In this document: positions 15,207-19,029 of the stretch, piece by piece
Layout: every line of letters starts with the position of its first letter
How positions within the stretch are numbered: position 1 is the stretch's first letter
Assembly (NCBI GenBank): GCA_031281515.1
Contig: JAITFF010000065.1
Span: forward strand, 1 to 19,029
Direction: 5' to 3'
Source: Holosporales bacterium
GTDB lineage: Bacteria > Pseudomonadota > Alphaproteobacteria > RUG11792
DNA: 19,029 nucleotides
Notes under the pieces: generated by a model
The model's input: only the letters and a program-made list of their open reading frames with translations
Told to the model about the DNA's origin: nothing
Databases searched by the model: none
Position numbers and translations under genes: made by a program

Positions 15207-15245
15207 CGTATCCGTGTACTCGGATTTTGCGACTCTGATCAGGAT

Positions 15246-15806
15246 ATGAGTTTTGATACCAGGTTAAATCCGTTCCATCGTAAGATGGAGCTGTCTATCG
15301 AAGCTCTCGGTAAGGAGTTGTCTGGGATCAGGGCTGGCAGAGCTTCCGTCGCGCTCCTCGAACCAATCAAGGTCGAGGCCTACGGCTCAGTGATGCCACT
15401 GAATCAGCTGGCATCGGTTTCTGCTCCTGATGCCAGGATGCTGGCGGTTAATGTCTGGGACAAGGGGATGGTAAAGGCCGTCGAAAAGTCCATCCGCGAA
15501 TGCGGGGCCAACTTGAATCCGGCGATCGATGGACAGGTCATAAGGGTGCCGATTCCACCACTTTCTGAGGAAAGGCGTCAGGAGTTGTCGAAGCTAGCCG
15601 CGAAATACGCCGAAGAAACGAAGGTCGCTATCAGGAACATCCGTCGTGACGCTATGGATTCTGTAAAGCAACTCGAAAAAAATGGAGAGATCAGCGAGGA
15701 CGAATTGCATAAGCTTTCCGATTCCGTTCAGGAATTGACGAATGAGTTTTCGAAGCAGGTCGAAACGTTACTGACAGCGAGGCAGAAAGAAATTACGCAG
15801 ATATAG
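15246..15806 (+). CDS. frr: Ribosome recycling factor
   Basis: RRF works with EF-G to split post-termination ribosomes. From the ATG at 15246 the protein has 186 residues, as in other bacteria (about 185). It has the expected helical-bundle landmarks: GIRAGRAS (27-34), VEAYGSVMPLNQLASVSAPDARML, RVPIPPLSEERR and the closing KQVETLLTARQKEI. An upstream ATG at 15147 would add 33 residues unlike any RRF and lies before the best promoter, so it is rejected. The gene opens a tightly packed operon, and its TAG is directly followed by the fzlA ATG. It is not next to pyrH, its common neighbour in other bacteria. Confidence 0.96.
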   Translation: MSFDTRLNPFHRKMELSIEALGKELSGIRAGRASVALLEPIKVEAYGSVMPLNQLASVSAPDARMLAVNVWDKGMVKAVEKSIRECGANLNPAIDGQVIRVPIPPLSEERRQELSKLAAKYAEETKVAIRNIRRDAMDSVKQLEKNGEISEDELHKLSDSVQELTNEFSKQVETLLTARQKEITQI

Positions 15807-16481
15807 ATGAGGAAGCTATTCCATTATCCGTTATGCGCCCTATCGAGGGTCGTGAGATTTTCGCTCGCTGAGAAGCGGCTAGATTTTGAGGCGATTCAAG
15901 AAACTCCATGGGATCCATCCGAAGAACTACTCGATCATAGCATCTTCGGGACTCTGCCGGTTCTAATAGACATCAGTGGAACATCAATTCCAGGTTGTAA
16001 TGCAATTGTCGAATACCTCGATGAGGTATATACCGATATCGGCCTTATAGGCACTGAGCCAGTCGATCGTGCAGAATCGAGGAGAATCGTTGACTGGTTC
16101 GAGTTTACGTTCTATGCGGACGTTTATAAACCGGTTATAACGGAGAAAATTTCAAAGAGATTCATGAAAAATATCGATCGATCCTCAGATCCGGCCGTAA
16201 TTAGAACGGCTAGCGGGAAGCTAACGGCTCACATGGAATACGTATCTTGGCTTATCGATAGGAGAAATTGGTTAGCCGGTCGCGATTTTTCTATCGCTGA
16301 CATTTGTGCGGCATCTTTTATATCGGTCCTAGACTACCTCGGTGTGATCTCATGGCAAAAATTTGGGGAAGCAAAGGAATGGTATGCTAAAATAAAATCC
16401 AGACCGGGATTTAGGGGAATATTGAAGGATAACCTTCCTCAAATTCCACCATCTTCTGATTATGCCAATTTAGACTTCTAG
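15807..16481 (+). CDS. fzlA: FzlA-like FtsZ-binding GST-family protein
   Basis: The 224-residue protein has a GST fold. The thioredoxin-like N-domain (1-80) has LFHYPLCALSRVVRFSLAEK and GTLPVLID, then an SDS-like GCNAIVEYLDE. The helical C-domain (about 90-205) has LAGRDFSIADICAASFISVLDYLG. The opening, SRPGFRGIL and the tail PQIPPSSDYANLDF closely match alphaproteobacterial FzlA. In Caulobacter FzlA binds and curves FtsZ filaments, is needed for constriction, and has a conserved C-terminal tail. I therefore assign FzlA rather than a detoxifying GST, from remembered family features. It abuts frr with no gap and is followed by atpC after 17 bases. Confidence 0.8.
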   Translation: MRKLFHYPLCALSRVVRFSLAEKRLDFEAIQETPWDPSEELLDHSIFGTLPVLIDISGTSIPGCNAIVEYLDEVYTDIGLIGTEPVDRAESRRIVDWFEFTFYADVYKPVITEKISKRFMKNIDRSSDPAVIRTASGKLTAHMEYVSWLIDRRNWLAGRDFSIADICAASFISVLDYLGVISWQKFGEAKEWYAKIKSRPGFRGILKDNLPQIPPSSDYANLDF

Positions 16482-16498
16482 GGAGATAGACTGGAAAG

Positions 16499-16756
16499 AT
16501 GCTTGAATTCACTTTGATATGTGATGAAAAGGAAATTTTCGACGGACAAGTGTCGAAGGTTATGATCGAGACGAATGCCGGCCCTACGGAAGTGTTACCG
16601 CATCATCAGCCCTATATGGCAAGAATCATGAACAAAATTGCTTATATGACGACTGCGAATGGGACACAATCAGTGACAAAAATAACGGATGGGTTTATTT
16701 ATACGAATGGTATTAAATGTATAGCGGTCGTCGACAACGATCCCGATACAAAGTAA
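16499..16756 (+). CDS. atpC: F1Fo ATP synthase epsilon subunit, beta-sandwich domain only
   Basis: Epsilon is part of the central stalk of ATP synthase, and its C-terminal helices can inhibit ATP hydrolysis. This 85-residue protein fits the N-terminal beta-sandwich. It starts MLEFTLICDEKEIFDGQV, has VLPHHQPYMARI in place of the usual LPGHAP(L/I) region, and ends near DGFIYTNGIKCIAVV. The usual length is about 130 residues, so the whole helical domain is absent. The VPG-EGD segment is also changed (IETNAGPTE). The family call is reasonable but the sequence is divergent. It sits between fzlA and lptC, away from any atpA, atpG or atpD in this window, and its TAA is one base from the lptC GTG. 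A GGAAAG lies just before the ATG. Confidence 0.72.
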   Translation: MLEFTLICDEKEIFDGQVSKVMIETNAGPTEVLPHHQPYMARIMNKIAYMTTANGTQSVTKITDGFIYTNGIKCIAVVDNDPDTK

Positions 16757-16757
16757 A

Positions 16758-17309
16758 GTGCTATTTCGACTAATAAAACTACTGAATACTTTTTATTTAC
16801 TAGTCATAGGATGTGTAGTTTCACTATTTTTTGCGTATCAGTCCGATAAAAAATCTCCAGGAAACGAGCAAATTTCCTATAGAAAGCCGCCACCAGAAGA
16901 CGGAGCGAAGTGCGCTAAATACACGATGAAGCTGAAGGATGGGGTTATTACCGTTTCATCGGCGAAGGCTTCAATAAAAAATTTCGATAGCATAATTTTA
17001 TCGGACGTTGTTGTATCCATGTCTCGTGATCGCAAAAACATGACGAGGCATATAGAATTAACGGCCGAACATTGCGAGCTAAAACCCAAGAAAAAGAGAG
17101 CTAATTTGACTGGAAAAATCATAATAAAATCCACCGATTTTTCGGCGAGCACTCGGTCCGTATTCATAGACTGGCTCAAAGGTACGATTTCGGGAAACTC
17201 ACCAATTAACGGTCAAAAAGGTAATATGAAATTTACGGCATCCGGATTTTTGATGAAAAGCAACGGAAAAGTAGAGCTAAAAAATGCTAAGATCGTGAAG
17301 TGTAAGTAA
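16758..17309 (+). CDS. lptC: LPS export system periplasmic protein LptC
   Basis: LptC is a bitopic inner-membrane protein that receives LPS from LptBFG and passes it to LptA. The 183-residue product starts at a GTG one base after the atpC stop. One hydrophobic segment (about 5-27) anchors it. The periplasmic part alternates short beta-strands of the beta-jellyroll type, including VITVSSAKASIKNFDSIILSD and GKIIIKSTDFSASTRSVFID, ending GKVELKNAKIV. Overall similarity to LptC is modest, but length, topology and position directly before lptA and lptB make the call firm. Confidence 0.82.
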   Translation: MLFRLIKLLNTFYLLVIGCVVSLFFAYQSDKKSPGNEQISYRKPPPEDGAKCAKYTMKLKDGVITVSSAKASIKNFDSIILSDVVVSMSRDRKNMTRHIELTAEHCELKPKKKRANLTGKIIIKSTDFSASTRSVFIDWLKGTISGNSPINGQKGNMKFTASGFLMKSNGKVELKNAKIVKCK

Positions 17310-17325
17310 AGACTGTAGAACTAGT

Positions 17326-17805
17326 TTGTTTCGCTATATTTTCTTCTTAATTTTTTTTGTCTCAACCATCTTCAACGTTACTGCAGAAATTCAAACATCA
17401 GCCGATGAAGTTTCGATAGATATCAAGAAGAAGGTGGTTGTCCTCTCCGGAAGAGCAAAGGTAAAGCGTGATAACGGCATGATTTTTACGTCACGGGTAA
17501 TTACTATAGTTTGGCAAGACTGGAAATGTAGAAAGCCAAAATCTATAGAGGCAGTTGGGAACGTCCGTTTTGAGTACGATGGAACGATCGTTACGGCCGA
17601 GACGTGTAAATGCGATATGAAAAAAGTTCAATTCATTGATAATGTGATTGTAACGAATAAAGAAGTCGGAGAAATCAAGGCTGATATTGCCACCTATGAT
17701 ATGAAATCCAGAAAAATAAGGATTTTCTCGATCGGGGAAAAGAGGGTAACATTGAGGCTCGATGAGAAAAAAGTAATAGCTGGGAAAAAAAAGAAGAGAA
17801 AGTAG
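17326..17805 (+). CDS. lptA: LPS transport periplasmic protein LptA (OstA-like)
   Basis: LptA forms the periplasmic bridge that carries LPS to the outer membrane. The 159-residue product starts with a signal peptide (MFRYIFFLIFFVSTIFNVTA). OstA-type beta-strand repeats follow, such as IQTSADEVSIDIKKKVVVLS, then GRAKVKRDNGMIFTS, AVGNVRFEYDGTIVTAETC and VIVTNKEVGEIKADIATYDM. The tail is a run of lysines and arginines. Translation appears to begin at TTG 17326, because no ATG or GTG stands before the signal peptide and no strong Shine-Dalgarno is seen. Coupling to lptC, 16 bases upstream, is likely. Its TAG directly abuts the lptB ATG. Confidence 0.85.
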   Translation: MFRYIFFLIFFVSTIFNVTAEIQTSADEVSIDIKKKVVVLSGRAKVKRDNGMIFTSRVITIVWQDWKCRKPKSIEAVGNVRFEYDGTIVTAETCKCDMKKVQFIDNVIVTNKEVGEIKADIATYDMKSRKIRIFSIGEKRVTLRLDEKKVIAGKKKKRK

Positions 17806-18525
17806 ATGATATTCAAGGCTGAACAAATAACAAAATCGTACAAAGGAAAGGACGTCTTACAGGGGATAAGCCTCGCCTTCAGACAAAGAGAAATCGTCGG
17901 AATCCTCGGCCCGAATGGAGCCGGAAAGACGACACTGTTCTCGATTTTAGCTGGCATCACTCCGGCCGAAAAAGGAAGAATTCATCTTAATGGCTGCGAT
18001 ATCACTAACCTCAAGCTATACGAGCGTGCCAGGAAGGGAATCGTCTACCTTCCTCAAGATTCCTCCATTTTCCGTGGCCTGTCTGTTGAAGATAATATAC
18101 GGGCCGTTCTGCAAATTAATATGACATCTCATGAGGAAATAGAAAACCGTCTGGATTATTTACTGGAGTCGTTTTCACTAACGCACCTGCGAAATTCCGG
18201 AGCTCCACGGCTTTCTGGTGGAGAAAGGCGCAAGGTCGAGATTGCCAGGACCCTCGCGGCCTGCCCCAAATTTTTGCTCTTGGATGAGCCATTTTCTGGA
18301 ATCGATCCCATTTCGGTCTTTGAGATTATTGAAATAATAAGGGGGCTTAAAGAGAGCGGGATAGGAATCATCATCACGGATCACAACGTTCGCGAGACCC
18401 TGAATACGCTAGACAGAGGATACATAATCGCTGACGGAACTGTCATCGCCGAAGGAGGCATCGATGACATCCTAGAAAACGACGAAGTACGCAAAACATA
18501 CCTCGGGCAATCGTTTAGGATATAA
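17806..18525 (+). CDS. lptB: LPS export ABC transporter ATP-binding protein LptB
   Basis: LptB is the ATPase that powers LPS extraction with LptF and LptG. The 239-residue protein shows Walker A GPNGAGKTT (35-43), a Q-loop at YLPQDSSIFRGLSVEDNI, the signature LSGGERRKVEIAR, Walker B FLLLDEPFSGIDP and the switch histidine in ITDHNVRE. The phrase LPQDSSIFRGL with SVEDNI is typical of LptB rather than of general amino-acid ABC ATPases. The length equals that of E. coli LptB (about 241). It closes the operon. lptF and lptG are not in the window, which is common, and no rpoN follows, unlike in many proteobacteria. Confidence 0.95.
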   Translation: MIFKAEQITKSYKGKDVLQGISLAFRQREIVGILGPNGAGKTTLFSILAGITPAEKGRIHLNGCDITNLKLYERARKGIVYLPQDSSIFRGLSVEDNIRAVLQINMTSHEEIENRLDYLLESFSLTHLRNSGAPRLSGGERRKVEIARTLAACPKFLLLDEPFSGIDPISVFEIIEIIRGLKESGIGIIITDHNVRETLNTLDRGYIIADGTVIAEGGIDDILENDEVRKTYLGQSFRI

Positions 18526-18665
18526 AACACCTAGTGTCCAGTCCCATATTGTAATGGAGGAGGAAATGGGGTTTAGGAAACATGAAATAGTTAACCTGAG
18601 TTTCGTATAAGGACCGAGAAAAACCCTAGAAAAACGGGAGCGGAACGCATAGGGTACGTATGATT

Positions 18666-18845
18666 TTAAACAAACTCCAGTTGTACCTCCGAACTTGTGG
18701 TCAGTGAAAAGGTTTCAACTCTCACCAGAAGTTGAGTAGCTCCCAGTAGATCAGATCGAGCGCCATCAAAATTTAGTGCAACTTTTCATATTGCTATTCC
18801 ATAAATCTCATTACAAACTATCGAAGTAAGGCCTTTTAAGACAAT
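18666..18845 (-). pseudogene. Possible remnant of an unidentified gene
   Basis: The minus-strand frame reads as 19 residues, a TGA, then 39 residues ending in LTTSSEVQLEFV and TAA. The second part looks like real protein, with alternating hydrophobic residues in LLGATQLLVRVETFSL, but lacks an ATG, GTG or TTG at its beginning. A weak inverted repeat followed by TTTTCT lies just beyond the stop on the same strand. It may be the decayed 3' end of a gene or mobile element, or it may be chance. Confidence 0.2.
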
Positions 18846-18854
18846 TTAATTGTC
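18840..18854. promoter_or_regulatory. Perfect palindrome touching the start of the partial secreted-protein gene
   Basis: GACAAT-TTA-ATTGTC is a perfect 6-bp inverted repeat whose last base directly precedes the ATG at 18855. It could be a repressor site or an RNA hairpin hiding the start codon. It overlaps TTTAAGACAATT (18835-18846), which also occurs at 2872-2883 upstream of the other secreted-protein gene. Confidence 0.35.
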
Positions 18855-19029
18855 ATGATCAAAGTGCACCATATTTCGCTCCTCATGACGGCAAGCGCAA
18901 TCAGCACCATCTCTCAGGCAATGGATAGAGAAATCCTCAAACAGAATAACGCATTAGATGATGCTAATACCTTTTTGATTATTCTCAAGGAAACAGCTCG
19001 TAGTTCTCCGGTATCCCAGCTATTTAACC
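18855..19029 (+). CDS. Partial secreted protein, cut by the window edge
   Basis: An open frame of 58 codons runs from ATG 18855 to the window end without a stop. The first 22 residues (MIKVHHISLLMTASAISTIS, then QA) resemble a short signal peptide with cleavage after S-Q-A. The following part, MDREILKQNNALDDANTFLI, looks helical and mostly polar. No family can be assigned from this fragment, and no clear Shine-Dalgarno precedes it. Confidence 0.45.
   Translation, partial: MIKVHHISLLMTASAISTISQAMDREILKQNNALDDANTFLIILKETARSSPVSQLFN

Larger units (their letters stand above)
18526..18854. other. Gene-poor region after lptB
   Basis: These 329 bases hold no convincing gene. Visible elements are a strong GGAGGAGG (18556-18563) before a 14-codon frame (ATG at 18566, TAA at 18608-18610), and a long-loop inverted repeat ACCCTA/TAGGGT at about 18632-18658. 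A protein-like minus-strand frame broken by TGA (18845-18666) is listed separately. A perfect palindrome (18840-18854) touches the next start codon. No terminator with a stable stem and T-run follows lptB. Confidence 0.5.

Noticed and set aside
15147..15245. A 33-residue N-terminal extension of ribosome recycling factor
   Set aside because: It is unlike any RRF, and the best frr promoter lies inside it. The ATG at 15246 gives the normal length.
15807..16481. Ordinary detoxifying glutathione S-transferase
   Set aside because: The N-terminal opening and the C-terminal PQIPPSSDYANLDF tail fit FzlA better. A plain GST remains possible if FzlA-specific profiles fail.
18554..18610. Small peptide gene after GGAGGAGG
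   Set aside because: It has only 15-19 codons, with poor spacing to the Shine-Dalgarno and no distinctive sequence. It is recorded only within the gene-poor region.
18632..18658. ACCCTA/TAGGGT as a rho-independent terminator
   Set aside because: The stem is only 6 bp with a loop of about 20 bases. It could serve only the minus strand weakly and has no T-run on the lptB side.

Overview
The window looks like a chromosomal segment of a moderately A+T-rich alphaproteobacterium, probably host-associated. Pointers to Alphaproteobacteria are an FzlA-type glutathione-S-transferase-like division protein, a single long RelA/SpoT homolog, and an lptC-lptA-lptB run. Pointers to a host-associated life are a secreted BspA-like leucine-rich-repeat protein, a type VI secretion protein (TssA) outside any visible cluster, and a trimmed ATP synthase epsilon subunit. 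A Holosporales-like bacterium would fit, but the sequence alone does not prove it.

Layout. Positions 1-1464 hold waaA (Kdo transferase) on +. A minus-strand block follows, read from right to left: the RelA/SpoT homolog (8154-5950), tRNA-Cys(GCA) with a near-consensus promoter, accA, dapF, tssA and an unrecognised secreted coiled-coil protein (2837-1473). An isolated + strand gene (8379-10673) encodes the LRR protein. The minus-strand pair dnaE-rlmN (15114-10683) comes next. From 15246 to 18525 a compact + strand run carries frr, fzlA, atpC, lptC, lptA and lptB, with 0-17 bases between genes. About 330 bases without a convincing gene follow, then a secreted-protein gene cut by the right edge (from 18855).

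How it fits together. Much of the window serves the cell envelope: Kdo addition to lipid A (WaaA), LPS export (LptC, LptA, LptB), malonyl-CoA supply (AccA), meso-diaminopimelate for peptidoglycan (DapF) and division (FzlA). The rest is core information processing (DnaE, RlmN, ribosome recycling factor, tRNA-Cys) and stress signalling (RelA/SpoT homolog). Accessory parts likely to meet the host or competitors are TssA, the coiled-coil secreted protein, the LRR protein and the partial secreted protein.

I see no CRISPR array, complete insertion sequence, rRNA gene or prophage. No clearly new multi-gene system stands out. The best leads are the orphan TssA and its secreted neighbour, the LRR protein with its odd leader, the FzlA/AtpC/Lpt operon, a 12-base motif shared upstream of two secreted-protein genes, and a likely gene relic at 18666-18845.
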